DNA of 64,000 nt, taken from assembly GCF_037042905.1 (NCBI RefSeq), contig NC_087253.1, forward strand, positions 13,345,001 through 13,409,000. The letters are read 5' to 3'. Origin of the DNA: Lytechinus pictus. Its lineage: Eukaryota; Echinodermata; Echinoidea; Temnopleuroida; Toxopneustidae. Made by a program: the position numbers and the translations under genes. Positions 1 to 10,423 of the stretch are shown here, piece by piece. The first letter of the stretch is position 1; each line of letters begins with the position of its first letter. The notes under the pieces were generated by a model that was not told the DNA's origin, did no database searches, and worked only from the letters and a program-made list of their open reading frames with translations.

Positions 1-246
1 CATAGCAAGTACCATTGTAGAGTGCATCTCCTGCACTTTCGCAACGTTGCCGATTCCATTCAGGAAGAACAGGATTTACGAATGGGTGTATGTGGCACTG
101 AATTCCTTACCTTATTTCCCATGAGAAAGTTAGAAGAGAATGATAGTCCATTTGTGAAGGATGGGGTCATTTTTATCAATCTAATCTTTGAAAAAATACA
201 GGCCGACAACATTCCAAGCGCAAAATGTTTGCAGAAAAGGTATTAA
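1..246 (+). CDS. Possible terminal exon, MATH/TRAF-like C-terminus (partial)
   Basis: An open frame runs from base 1 to a TAA at 244-246, giving about 81 residues, and it probably continues upstream of the window. The segment GTEFLTLFPMRKLEEN followed by SPFVKDGVIFINLIF resembles the end of a MATH/TRAF-C domain, where a conserved (Y/F)(I/V)KDD-(V/I/T)-(I/L)F(I/V) strand closes the fold. Such proteins are cytoplasmic adaptors or ubiquitin ligases. The family call rests on this short stretch only. The exon start and any splice acceptor lie outside the window. No AATAAA was identified close behind the stop. Confidence 0.35.
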   Translation, partial: HSKYHCRVHLLHFRNVADSIQEEQDLRMGVCGTEFLTLFPMRKLEENDSPFVKDGVIFINLIFEKIQADNIPSAKCLQKRY

Positions 247-587
247 AAGGTTAAGTTTGAACTAATTAGGCCTGACACGTACCAGTTTCTTTTTCTCTTT
301 TTTATTTACATTTGCCTGTTGGTGATTTTTCGGCGGGAACATCCGGGCAAGTGAAATAGCAAGATTTCACCAAACAAAAAATCAGCCAGCGATAAAGAAA
401 TGAATTTCCTTGATATGAAATTTTATCTATCAAATTCAAACCTTTTGAGACTTTTGAAAAATTCAAAATTGCTCATCTAGGCTGGTAAATTTATCTTGTG
501 CAATCAATCAATCAATGCTTACCGTTCACTATGTGCACTGTCTTTAATTGGCCCAACTTAGCATACATATATGCAATATGCAATGTG

Positions 588-3316
588 TTTGCACGCAGGG
601 GCAAAACGGTCAAAGGTTGTTGGAAGTCTGCTCTTACCACAACCTCTGCATCACCAACACGTTTTTTTCCACAAAACCATGCCACAAGGTATCCTGGAGA
701 CATCCCAGATCTCATCACTGGCACCAGCTAGACCTTGTCATCACACGAAACTCATCCTTGAACAGTGTCCAAGTTACCCGAAGTTACCACAGTGCGGATT
801 GTGACACAGACCATTCACTGGTTGCCAGCAGGGTGCGCCTTCAGCCCAAGCGCATACATCGCTCAAAGCAGAAAGCTCGCCCACGCATTAACACTGCAAA
901 CATATCAAGTCGTGACCTGCAGGATCTCTTCGCCGACTCCATCGAACAGGCCCTCCAGGACTATCCTTCTGCTACTGCTGAAGAAAGATGGAATCACATT
1001 CGCGATGCAATCCATCACTCAGCCATGGAAGTATTCGGCAAGAGAGAAAAGCAGAACCCAGACTGGTTCATAGCTGGAATCACAGAGTTGGAGCCTGTCA
1101 TTGAAGCAAAACGAGCAGCACTCGCTAAGTACAAGAGTGATCCATCTGTGAAGACGCTCACAGCCCTTAGAAAGGCGAGGACGGATGTCAAACGGGTTGC
1201 TAGACGCTGTGCCAATGACTACTGGTTAGGCCTATGTCAGAGCATCCAGCTTGCTGCAGATAACGGCAACACCCGCGGTATGTACGCAGGCATAAAGAAG
1301 ATCTTTGGGCCAACCATAAAAAAGACATCACATCTCAAATCAACTACTGGGGAGATCATTACAGACAAGAAGCTTCAAATGGAGAGATGGGTTGAGCATT
1401 ATGAAGAGCTTTACTCGCGTGAGGTGATGGTCAACGAAGCTACAATTGAGAGCATCGAAAGCTTACCTGTCATGGAAGATCTTGATACTGTACCCTCCTT
1501 AGAAGAGCTTACAAAAGCCGTGAACTCCCTGACCTCCGGCAAGGCTCCAGGAAAAGACGGTATACCCCCAGACCTAATCAAAGCCGGAAAGGACACTGAT
1601 CTTCTACGCCACCTCCATGAACTGCTCTGTCAATGCTGGAAAGAGGGAACAATTCCGCATGATATGCGCGATGCCAACATCATTACTTTATACAAGAACA
1701 AAGGGGATCGCAGTGATTGTAACAACTATCGCGGAATCTCCCTCCTAAGCACTGTTGGAAAGACATTCGCCCGAGTGATCCTGAACAGACTGCATTTGCT
1801 TGCAGCCCGTGTGTACCCAGAATCACAGTGTGGATTTCGGGCTGGAAGATCAACCATTGACATGATATTCTCCATTCGCCAATTGCAGGAGAAAAGCCGT
1901 GAACAGAGACAGCCATTGTACATTGCGTTCATCGACCTTACCAAGGCCTTTGACCTAGTCAGCAGAAAGGTTCTCTTCAATTTGCTTCAGAAGATAGGAT
2001 GCCCTCCCACACTGCTTCAACTGATTGTATCATTCCATGATGATATGCAGGGCACCATCCAGTATGACGGCTCTACTTCTGCCCCATTCCCAATCAAGAA
2101 TGGAGTCAAGCAGGGATGTGTGCTTGCCCCTACGCTCTTTGGGATCTTCTTTTCTGTGCTGCTTTCACACGCCTTCAGATCATCTAAGGACGGTGTGTAC
2201 CTACACACAAGAAGCGATGGAAAACTACTCAATCTTGCACGACTTCGGGCTAAGACGAAAGTGAGGAAAATCCTGATTAGAGACATGCTGTTTGCTGATG
2301 ATGTTGCTCTGTCATCCCAATCAGAGGAAGGCCTTCAGAGACTGATTGACTGCTTTTCAGAAGCTTGTGAAGACTTTGGCCTCACCATCAGCCTCAAGAA
2401 AACAAACATCATGGGCCAGGATGTACGGAGTGTTCCAGATATCTCCATTGGAAATTACACCCTTCAAGTGGTTGAAAACTTCACCTACCTCGGCTCCATG
2501 ATTTCCAGCAAACTCTCTCTCGATCCCGAGCTCAACGTACGCATTGGCAAAGCAGCAACTATGATGTCTAAACTCTCAAAGCGGGCCTGGGAGAACACTT
2601 CACTAACCACCAACACAAAAATGAAGATCTATCAGGCCTGTGTGCTCAGCACTCTCCTGTATGGCAGTGAGTCATGGACCTTGTATGCACGCCAGGAGCG
2701 TCGTCTAAACGTTTTCCATCTCCGCTGTCTGAGACGAATCCTGAACATCAAATGGCAGGACTACATCCCAAACAAGGATGTCCTCAAGAAGGGAGGAATG
2801 ACAACCATCTATGCTCATCTAACACAACGACGACTGAGATGGCTTGGGCATGTCACTAGAATGGATGACGGCCGTATTCCAAAAGACATATTGTACGGAG
2901 AGCTAGCGACCGGGACCAGGGCTGTTGGAAGACCTGTCCTCCGCTTCAAGGATGTGTGCAAGAGGGATATGAAGACCAGTGAAATCAACACTGCAAACTG
3001 GGAAGCCCTAGCTGCAAATCGTCCCAAATGGAGACATGCTGTGAAGATGGGCATCCAAAGGAGCGAACAGAGAAGAGTAGATCAATGGGAGGAGAAAAGA
3101 CAACTAAGACGACAGATAGCCATGGCTCCAACAGCTCAGCCACAAGTGACATTTGTATGCAGCAACTGCAACAAGACCTGCTTCTCAAGGATTGGACTAT
3201 TTAGTCATCGCAGGAGCTGCACTCTATGAATTAGGAAGTAAAAGAAATAAGAAACTACCAGCGCAAACTCTATTGTCTCTCGAGACAGACAGATGCCAAT
3301 ACTTTGCACGCAGGGG
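588..3316 (+). mobile_element. 5'-truncated non-LTR retrotransposon with 14-bp TSD
   Basis: The LINE insertion is bounded by identical 14-bp direct repeats TTTGCACGCAGGGG at 588-601 and 3303-3316. The element lies between them at 602-3302. The 5' boundary falls inside the apurinic-endonuclease domain, so the copy is 5'-truncated, as is usual after target-primed reverse transcription. The 3' UTR is short (about 73 nt after the stop) and ends in a GACAGACAGATGCC-type sequence rather than poly(A). A perfect TSD and an unbroken frame indicate a young insertion. Confidence 0.9.
599..3229 (+). CDS. LINE endonuclease (C-terminal part) plus reverse transcriptase, C-terminal zinc finger
   Basis: The open frame of about 876 codons has no interruption. 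It begins inside the APE-type endonuclease: the WHQLDLVITR and SYHSADCDTDHSLV blocks are the last catalytic motifs of that fold. The reverse transcriptase follows, with GKAPGKDGIPPDLIK, NYRGISLLS, GVKQGCVLAPTLFGIFF and the catalytic FADD at about 2291-2302. A YLGSMIS block and a WLGHVTRMDD/GRP block follow. The C-terminus is a CSNCNKTCFSRIGLFSHRRSC zinc-finger-like motif (C-x2-C...H-x4-C). The first in-frame TTG at 548 lies in flanking DNA and is not a real start. The family is the LINE group often annotated as endonuclease-reverse transcriptase in invertebrates; the exact clade is uncertain. Confidence 0.88.
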   Translation, partial: GQNGQRLLEVCSYHNLCITNTFFSTKPCHKVSWRHPRSHHWHQLDLVITRNSSLNSVQVTRSYHSADCDTDHSLVASRVRLQPKRIHRSKQKARPRINTANISSRDLQDLFADSIEQALQDYPSATAEERWNHIRDAIHHSAMEVFGKREKQNPDWFIAGITELEPVIEAKRAALAKYKSDPSVKTLTALRKARTDVKRVARRCANDYWLGLCQSIQLAADNGNTRGMYAGIKKIFGPTIKKTSHLKSTTGEIITDKKLQMERWVEHYEELYSREVMVNEATIESIESLPVMEDLDTVPSLEELTKAVNSLTSGKAPGKDGIPPDLIKAGKDTDLLRHLHELLCQCWKEGTIPHDMRDANIITLYKNKGDRSDCNNYRGISLLSTVGKTFARVILNRLHLLAARVYPESQCGFRAGRSTIDMIFSIRQLQEKSREQRQPLYIAFIDLTKAFDLVSRKVLFNLLQKIGCPPTLLQLIVSFHDDMQGTIQYDGSTSAPFPIKNGVKQGCVLAPTLFGIFFSVLLSHAFRSSKDGVYLHTRSDGKLLNLARLRAKTKVRKILIRDMLFADDVALSSQSEEGLQRLIDCFSEACEDFGLTISLKKTNIMGQDVRSVPDISIGNYTLQVVENFTYLGSMISSKLSLDPELNVRIGKAATMMSKLSKRAWENTSLTTNTKMKIYQACVLSTLLYGSESWTLYARQERRLNVFHLRCLRRILNIKWQDYIPNKDVLKKGGMTTIYAHLTQRRLRWLGHVTRMDDGRIPKDILYGELATGTRAVGRPVLRFKDVCKRDMKTSEINTANWEALAANRPKWRHAVKMGIQRSEQRRVDQWEEKRQLRRQIAMAPTAQPQVTFVCSNCNKTCFSRIGLFSHRRSCTL

Positions 3317-3385
3317 GGTTCACTGAAGGTGGTCAATGTATGGTCGATTCACTATGTTTATATCCATTATGAGACATTGAGGTCC

Positions 3386-3892
3386 TTTAAAGGGGAAGTT
3401 CACCCTTACAAAAAATTTATTGTAAAAATAGCAGAAGAAACAATAAAAAATATTGCAGAAGGTTTGAGAAAAATTCATCAAATGCTTAAAAAGTTATTAG
3501 AATTTCAATTATTTGATTTGTGATGTCATATGCGAGCAGCATTCCTACATAGCGAATGGTAAAAAATCAATGAAATGTCATTTTCTCAGAAAATTGAAAA
3601 TGTTTTTCACTGTAGCTTTTGTATATCAATAGACAAATCATTTCACACCCGATCATGAATAGAAAACAAAATTAAGTCATCAGGAACCATACAAAATTTG
3701 AAATTCATGCATTTTATATTACATAACACATGGGGCAGCTGCTCGTTTATGACGTCACAAATCAAAAACTTTGAACTCTAATAACTTTCTTACTCTTTAA
3801 CGGATTTTCCTCAAACCTTCACCAATATTTTTCACTATTTTTTCTGCAATTTTTCCAACAAAGTTTTCTTTAGGGTGAACTTCCCCTTTAAA
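3386..3892. mobile_element. TIR element with TTAA target site
   Basis: The ends are perfect inverted copies: AGGGGAAGTTCACCCT after TTAA at 3387-3390, and its complement before TTAA at 3888-3891. The similarity continues inward (TTTTGT-rich and TTGAGG/CCTCAAA parts), so the two arms fold back on each other. At 507 bp with no transposase ORF this is a non-autonomous element. TTAA target sites are used by piggyBac and Kolobok transposons; which one mobilised this copy cannot be told. Confidence 0.8.
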
Positions 3893-4399
3893 TATTTAGA
3901 ACAAATCCCTTTATTTTCATGATAGACCATGTATTGGACTTGAAAAAGCACCACCCAAACTTGATGTGTTTGACAATCGTGTTCTTGTCTTGTTCAGGAG
4001 AAAGCAGGAGAACAATGTTGTCTTCTCCTGAATATTTCCCCTGCAGAGGAATAGAACGCACTTATCAAAACAATGAGTTTGGGTGGTCCTTTCCAGGACC
4101 AACTCATGCCCACAAAAGAATACATGCATGGTATACCATGCAAACCTCTACACTTTTTCTCATTGCCATGGAAACCTTCAGAAGTTATATCCCTTTATTA
4201 TTAATTTCAGATTTCTTTTTACCTTTAGGAGTTACAATTAAGCCTGCCCCCATCCCTCTGTGGTCCCTTCTTGTATGTGACTACAACATGTATGTAATCT
4301 TGTGCACTGTATTATGCATGTTTTTATTGACATGTACATGGGTCATGTATGCCTTCATTTTTTGTCTCGCCTGCCAGAGGTGAAGGTGAGACTTTATAG

Positions 4400-5348
4400 C
4401 AGGGGTTCTCAAACTTTTTCTTTGAAGAGTCAGATGAGACTCCCAAGTAAACCTGAAAGGGCCAGGGTGAAGTGGATACTCCGAGATGCTCTCTTGTGCA
4501 ATCTGGTCCTTATTTCGGGAGCATTTAATCCAACAAATTTATAAAAGTTTCATATGGAACGCAGGCAGAATGAGAAGATTTCAAAATACAGCGAGAGTCA
4601 ATATTAATGATAACAAAATTGTAGAACTTTGTTAAAAGGAATCTAGATTGTACCTATACATACCTGGTATTGGGGAGACAGACAATGTCTTGAAGTATCA
4701 ATATATTTTGTAGTCAAAGTAGATTGAATAATAGAGCATGTCTGTTGTAGACTCTAACAAGGATGTCAGTCTCCTAGTCACTTTCAATATGGGAAAAGTG
4801 ACACTGTCTGTCAGCAACAAGTTGCTTGAACCTTGGCACAAAAGGTGTAATTGCCAGACGATGGCACTGGTGCAATTATTCACGGGTCGGGGGGGGGGGT
4901 GGATGCTTTAGCCACCTCCCCCCTTTTTTTTCAAAACCATGTTCAAAAACGTAAAAATTACCATATGATTGTGATTTTTTTCCATGGCCAGCCACCCCCC
5001 CCCCCTTTGAAAACCGTTTCGCGGCTCCTGTCAGGGTACATGTACTTCGGTATGAGTTAGTTCTTACAAAATGTTCATTGTGGAAAATACACTTTCGCAC
5101 CTGTATGTAGATCCAAACATGGTGAGAACAGCATTGGTCATCTAATAAGAAAGTAGATCGAACAGACAGAAAAGACTCCACTAAACTTTGAAAGTCAAAT
5201 TAATTTGACTGCCATTACTTTTAATTACCATTAGGTCTACATGGATACACAATGTAATCATACTGAGCTACATGTATGTTTCATATTGTGACTTTAAAAG
5301 TAATTAAAAAACCCAGCAGACTCGCGGGCCGTAGTTTGAGAACCCCTG
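4400..5348. mobile_element. Non-autonomous hAT-like DNA transposon, 8-bp TSD
   Basis: The TIRs are CAGGGGTTCTCAAACT at 4400-4415 and its complement at 5333-5348. They are flanked by the identical 8-bp duplication CTTTATAG (4392-4399 and 5349-5356). CAGGGGT termini with 8-bp duplications are diagnostic of hAT elements. The 949-bp interior carries two G/C tracts and no transposase-like ORF. The GGGCC...GGGCC subterminal segments also pair. Confidence 0.9.
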
Positions 5349-5384
5349 CTTTATAGGGATCCAAATGTCGTCCGTCCATCACAA

Positions 5385-6010
5385 ACATTATGACACATAA
5401 CTCAGCAACTTTAAGTCACTTTTCAACCAAACTTGGATGGTAGATATACTTAGGGGACCTGCATCTTATGCCGCAGTCAGGTCACATGTTAAGGTCAAAG
5501 GTCATTTTCAGGTCAATGTTAAAATTTGCATGCAAGACTCTCCTATGACACATAACTCTGCAACCGTAAGTCAATTTTCAATAAAACTTGGATGGTAGAT
5601 GTAATTAGGGTACCTGCATGTAATGCTGCAGTCGGAGGTGACTGGTAAAGTCAAAGGTCATTTTCACTTCAGCGTTAAAGTTTACAAGCAAGACACTCTT
5701 ATGACACATACTGTAACTCCGCAGCCGTAAGCCACTTTTTACTCAAACTTGGGTTGTAGATTTATTGAAGAGACCTGCATGTCATAGCACAATCAGAGGT
5801 CACATGGTAAAGTCAAAGGTCATTTTGAGGTCAATGTTATGACACATAACTCTGCAAAATCTGTAAGTCACTTTTAAACCAAACTTGGGTTGTAGCTGTA
5901 CCTATGAGACCTCCATGTTGTGTTCAGAGGTCACATGGTAAGGTCAAAGTTCATTTTGAGGTCAACATTAAAGTTTACATGCAAGACTCTTATGACAAAT
6001 GTTATTCCAT
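5385..6010 (+). repeat. Tandem repeat, about 154 bp x 4
   Basis: Four diverged copies begin at about 5391, 5545, 5698 and 5836 with ATGACACATAACTCNGCAAC. Each contains TTTTCAAYCAAACTTGG-TGGTAGAT, an ACCTGCATG block and AGGTCAAAGGTCATTTTCAGG. The array starts about 30 bp after the hAT element. A diverged fragment of the same type recurs at 7360-7410 (AAGGTCACATGATCAAAGTCAAA). Confidence 0.8.
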
Positions 6011-7080
6011 CCCAGTGATTTCACAATGAAATGTTGATACAATTCTCTTGCGTGCCCTCGCAAATCTCCATATTTCTGGTTATTTTCATAAGTGGGCAAG
6101 ACACAATTCGCTTATGCCTTGTTTTAATGCAGCGATTATTATACATGTATGATGTAATGATGTACATCATAATCTATCCCTGATTACAATACTTTATGTA
6201 CATTCAAGTGTGATTTGTATTCATGTTTGCATATAAATATTCTAGGTTAACATAAGTTTTTTTTCTACCTGGCTGATCATGATGTTGTCGTAAACTGAAA
6301 TGCTTTTTCTACTGAAATTGTGTTTTTATGTGATTCTTATGTTTTGCAATGAATCTTAAAGATGATATTGCAAATCGCAAAATGTAAATTTTAAGTATAG
6401 TAATATATTCTGTTTACGTTACCTGCTTGATTTTTGTTGTTGCTAAAATTGACTTTCGCCAAATTAATGCAGTTGCTTTGTGTAGAAATGTTTATTATTG
6501 AATTTATGTTTCTTGTATGCATAGTGTGTGCCTTTATGTATTTTCAGAAAAGAAATGAGAGCTTTCTTTTTTATTTAAGTTAATTGGAAACATTTTAAAT
6601 GTTTGTTATGAGTTTAAATTAATGGAATTCATTACTACGTAGAATTAGCTTCTACATATCATTTTCATCATAGAGATGTATTTACTTCATATTTCATGTG
6701 CCATATCATGTACATTGTATTTTGTACCTAAGGGATCTAATCTCTATATATTGTGAGCTAAATTTTTTTTTTTTATCCTGCTGTATCCATTTTATTTCAA
6801 TGTATTTATCTCAGAATCACTGGGGGATACTTGGGAGCTATACCCCCCCCCCCCCGAAAAAAACAGAAAAGAAGTTTCTTGACCAAGAAAAAAAGGAGAA
6901 AAAGAGGGAAAAGGTTTAAACCGATAAGCCGACTTTCTGATTAGTATGTCAAAATCTATGACAAATTTTCACTTAGTTACCAATTATCTATTGACCAATC
7001 ACCATCCTCCTGCTTTCCTATTGGTTCATCTTTAATTACCTCTTCATTCCTGCTTTCCTACTGGCTCAGACTTAACTACT
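6011..7080. other. AT-rich non-coding DNA
   Basis: No credible coding exon, TIR element or RNA was found. The stretch holds a C13-type run near 6842 and ends in two imperfect copies of CCTGCTTTCCTAYTGGYTCA (about 7010 and 7050). Confidence 0.6.
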
Positions 7081-7119
7081 TCTTTATAACCGACCTGGTT
7101 ATAAACCCAAGTTTTCAAT

Positions 7120-7172
7120 CAGATCATCATTCCTGATGACGACCAGAACACGCTGGTCGAAAAGTCGTAAAT
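7120..7172 (+). ncRNA. Hammerhead-ribozyme-like hairpin (possible Penelope-type remnant)
   Basis: CTGATGA at 7133-7139 is followed by a perfect 7-bp hairpin stem (CGACCAG 7140-7146, loop AACACG, CTGGTCG 7153-7159) and then AAAA. The CTGATGA, stem II, GAAA order is the hammerhead core, although the G of GAAA is shared with the stem closure here. Helices I and III are not clearly formed. Penelope-like elements carry minimal hammerhead motifs of this kind, so a diverged retroelement end is the likeliest source. Confidence 0.4.
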
Positions 7173-8690
7173 AGTTCTTTTCAGAGCTAACATACAATCT
7201 AGAAAGAATAACAAACAATCCTTTCAGGACTACATACATGGTGTTTACCGTAAAAACCTCCAATATTCTCTCCACCATGGAATCTTTCAAAGATCATTTT
7301 ATGGATATAGTTTATGAAATGTAGACATAGGGGTAATCAAGTATCACTGATCAGTCTAAGGTCACATGATCAAAGTCAAATATCATTTAGGGTCAATGAA
7401 CGTAGTATTGTATCATTATATGAATGGTGTTTTTTGTGAATAATTATTTTATAGTAGTTTTCAAGGTATTGATTTTCTAAATTACTGCACATCTTTAATC
7501 TTTTTTAAATAAGTTGTACACAGAAATTGTGTACAATGTATAACCTTTTATTAAGAATATCAAAATATGCTTAGTGTATTATTCCATTTTATGAATGAAA
7601 ATTATTCTGTAACAGAACTTTAAACATTGTACAAAACAATTTTTTTATCATGATGGCCAATTAGGTCTTCCAAAGTCATTGGAAATTTTGATAAAATCTG
7701 CTTATTTAATACTATGTGTATGGCACCATGTGCCAAACTTCTCATGAAGTATGATGCTTTAGAATTATGCTTTAATCATGTCAATAATTTGGATTTATCA
7801 CTGCTTAGAGGAAAATGCTGCTGTACTTTCGAAAAAAGGAAGCACTGTTAAAAAGTATCATTTGTCGTAAATGAGCAATGTGTGTTCGTCATTTACATCG
7901 ACATCAATGCGATTTAACAGCATATTTTCTTCAATATCTATTTCCTCCCCAAATTTTGCCTGAACGTACAACATGCATGTACAAAGGGTGTTTCAGAAAC
8001 GACAATAGCTCAAATTTGACTGATGTGTCACTTGCTTCCTTTTGGCAAAGTTGGACAGTATTCATGTCATCAGGTAAACCCAATTCATTCTAGTACTTAC
8101 AAACCTAAAACCTTCGGAAATTGGGAATGACATAATTCAGTAGCTCAGGTTTAAATATTCCAGAGTCTTGAAATCAACAAAACATTCCAGGATTCTGTAG
8201 CCTTAGTCAAGCAAAATTATGATAAAACTACAATTATTGTGGAGAAGTAGCTCACTGTCTCCGATTTAGTGAAGAACTTAAAAGACTTATGACGGTGTTG
8301 AGAAATGGGCAAGTAGCTCATTGTCTCTGATTTAGTCAAGAAGCTTAAAGACTTATTCAAGACAGTGTTGAGAAATGGGCCCTTAGTGTGCAGGCACAGA
8401 CCTTGGTTTTTGTGATGCACATAGTGCATAAAAAAGAGTCTGAAGTAGTGAGACTAGATTCACTGTGTACATGTATTGTGGCTGCCTCTACCACAGAGAG
8501 TGGAGTCTAGTCTTTATTCAAGACATGGTGTCATTGGTTAGTGTCAAGTTTGAGTCTGTGCTTGTAGACTACTATTGACCAACTGGGCAAGTGCTTCTAA
8601 AAAGTTATGTAGTGTATGTGGTCATGATTTTATAGTACTTGAAAGTTGTGAATAGCTCTCAAGAACAACATCTATCCTGCCATTTACAGT
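7173..8690. other. Non-coding DNA with a short tandem duplication
   Basis: There is no supported gene. A duplication of about 75 bp occurs at about 8245-8390: AAGTAGCTCAYTGTCTC to GTGTTGAGAAATGGGC is seen twice. The rest is AT-rich and appears unstructured. Confidence 0.55.
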
Positions 8691-8698
8691 ACTAGTAC

Positions 8699-9259
8699 CC
8701 CGGGGGGGGGGGGGCCACTTCCATTCACGAGTGGATACCATGCGCGACCATGGGGTCTCGAAAAGCACCCTAAACATGTAATTTCCATATTCTGAAAATG
8801 CACCTCTTAACAAGTATTGGCGTGTGAAACCCTACCCTTAACAAGTATTGGAAACAAAACGAAACTCTTTGCAAATATTCCCTGAAATGAACCCCTAAAC
8901 AAGTACAGGAATGTTTTATTGTTACGGGTCCTTCGGTCGTCGGCTTTACCTTATTTGGTTTAGTACGACCCCACCTTTTACACCTCGCGCAAATCGGACT
9001 CTAAACACGAAGTGTTGGGGCGAAAAGGACATCCTTATAAAACATTTTAATTTTGTTTTATCATCCCCGCAAATTCGACCCTAAACACGTAATTTTCCTA
9101 GCGAAATAGATACCCTTTTTTTCATTATTTTAGTGTTTTTGACACCCTTATCATGTTACGTACGTAACGTGCCCTATTGTGAAAAAGACATCCTTTTTAC
9201 ATGTTTTTTTGGTCGCGCATGGTATCCACTCGTCAATGTAAGTGGCCCCCCCCCCCGGG
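8699..9259. mobile_element. CCCGGGG-family TIR element, copy 1, 8-bp TSD
   Basis: The 8-bp duplication ACTAGTAC (8691-8698 and 9260-9267) flanks long TIRs that begin with a CCCGGG/G-tract. They continue through GGCCACTTNCATTNACGAGT and GGATACCATGCGCGACC, about 45 bp in total. At 561 bp it is non-autonomous. The interior holds repeated AACAAGTATTGG and TTAACAAGTA motifs and a self-complementary GTTACGTACGTAAC. A second copy in opposite orientation lies at 17362-17908. Confidence 0.9.
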
Positions 9260-9278
9260 ACTAGTACGTAGATTGGTT

Positions 9279-9463
9279 CGATGACATTTGCTCTGGCGAC
9301 AATTGCTCTGCTGTGAATTCCACACCATAATGGTCTGACCAACTTCAATCCTGGATTAAACCCTAAACCCACACCTAGACCAAACATAAATTAAACCCTA
9401 TTGCTGCCCTAACCCTACGCAATAAAGCCTGGAGCAATTGTTGCCGGAGCAAATGTCGCGTCA
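9279..9463. mobile_element. MITE, GACATTTGCTC family, copy 1
   Basis: The inverted ends are GACATTTGCTCTGGCGACAA and its near-complement at about 9444-9463 (TTGTTGCCGGAGCAAATGTC). The interior contains telomere-like AAACCCTAAACCC. A related copy is at 14868-15052. Confidence 0.7.
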
Positions 9464-10206
9464 CCAGTAGATTTGGGAGATTAGTAGATTTCAGCAGTTT
9501 TTAATGGTATTTAATATAGTACATGTATCTCTGCCTTGTATACATGTATTCATGTTTATTTATACGAGAAGTGTAATATTTTGAATTTATTATTAAATAA
9601 AGACAATATTATATTTAAGATATATTACCAGTATGATAAATCGGCCCTAAAATGTGTTTTGTCTAACTGCAAATGGGTGAGAATATTCAGTGCGTGTGTA
9701 TACCTCTACCTCTCCCCCCCCCCTCCCTTTTGCTTCTATTCCTCCATCTTTTTTACCCCCCCCCCCCCCGGTCTTTATCACTGTTCAAACTCTGATTGAT
9801 ATCTCAATAGATACACCATAACAAGTAGCAATAATGTAAAATACTACTGGTGAACCTAACATACATAAAGAAAACACAAACGACACAGGAAATATTCATA
9901 ATATATACATTCATGATTAAATGGATCCAACATTTACATAAATACAAAATAAACTGACAGGCATGATATACATCAAACATAGCTTCACATGGATGTGAAA
10001 GCATAGAAAAGTTCCACTTAAAAAGCAATCAATGACAATAATGACTTGCATAATAAACCAAATTAATAATTCGAGCAGAATAGCTACATAATTTGACATT
10101 AAAAACTCATTACATATTAAAATCAATCGCAACATTTATACAAATTATCATATTTCATAGGTTTTTTTTTTTTTTTAATTAGTCCTGACATATCCCATTT
10201 CATATG
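9464..10206. other. AT-rich DNA with C-tracts
   Basis: No gene is supported. C runs occur near 9713-9724 and 9757-9769 in a pyrimidine-rich stretch, and there is a T14-type run near 10160. Confidence 0.5.
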
Positions 10207-10208
10207 TA

Positions 10209-10421
10209 CAGTGGTGCTCAGAATTTAGTGAATCCCACCGCAAAATGAACATATAATGTAGTCAGTGTTGAGTTTTGCCAATTGTGACATCAGTTATCAA
10301 ATTTTCACATTCGACGAAATTAGTTTCTCTGGGCTTGCTGAACATTGTGTTGTCCATATTTAACATTCAGCGCGAAGGAGTGCATTTTGCGGCTGGGTTC
10401 ACTAACCTTTGAGCACAACGG
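10209..10421. mobile_element. Tc1/mariner-like MITE
   Basis: TA dinucleotides at 10207-10208 and 10422-10423 flank imperfect TIRs CAGTGGTGCTCA and TGAGCACAACGG. The inner part also pairs (GAATCCCACCGCAAAATG against CATTTTGCGGCTGGGTTC). CAGTGGTGCTCA-type ends with TA target sites fit the Tc1/mariner superfamily. The 213-bp length leaves no room for a transposase. Confidence 0.75.
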
Positions 10422-10423
10422 TA

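Noticed and set aside
3919..4383. 154-codon ORF and an inverted pair CACCACCCAAACT/AGTTTGGGTGGT around it
   Set aside because: The ORF has no family features. The short inverted pair may be a ~150-bp MITE, but no TSD or further pairing was found.
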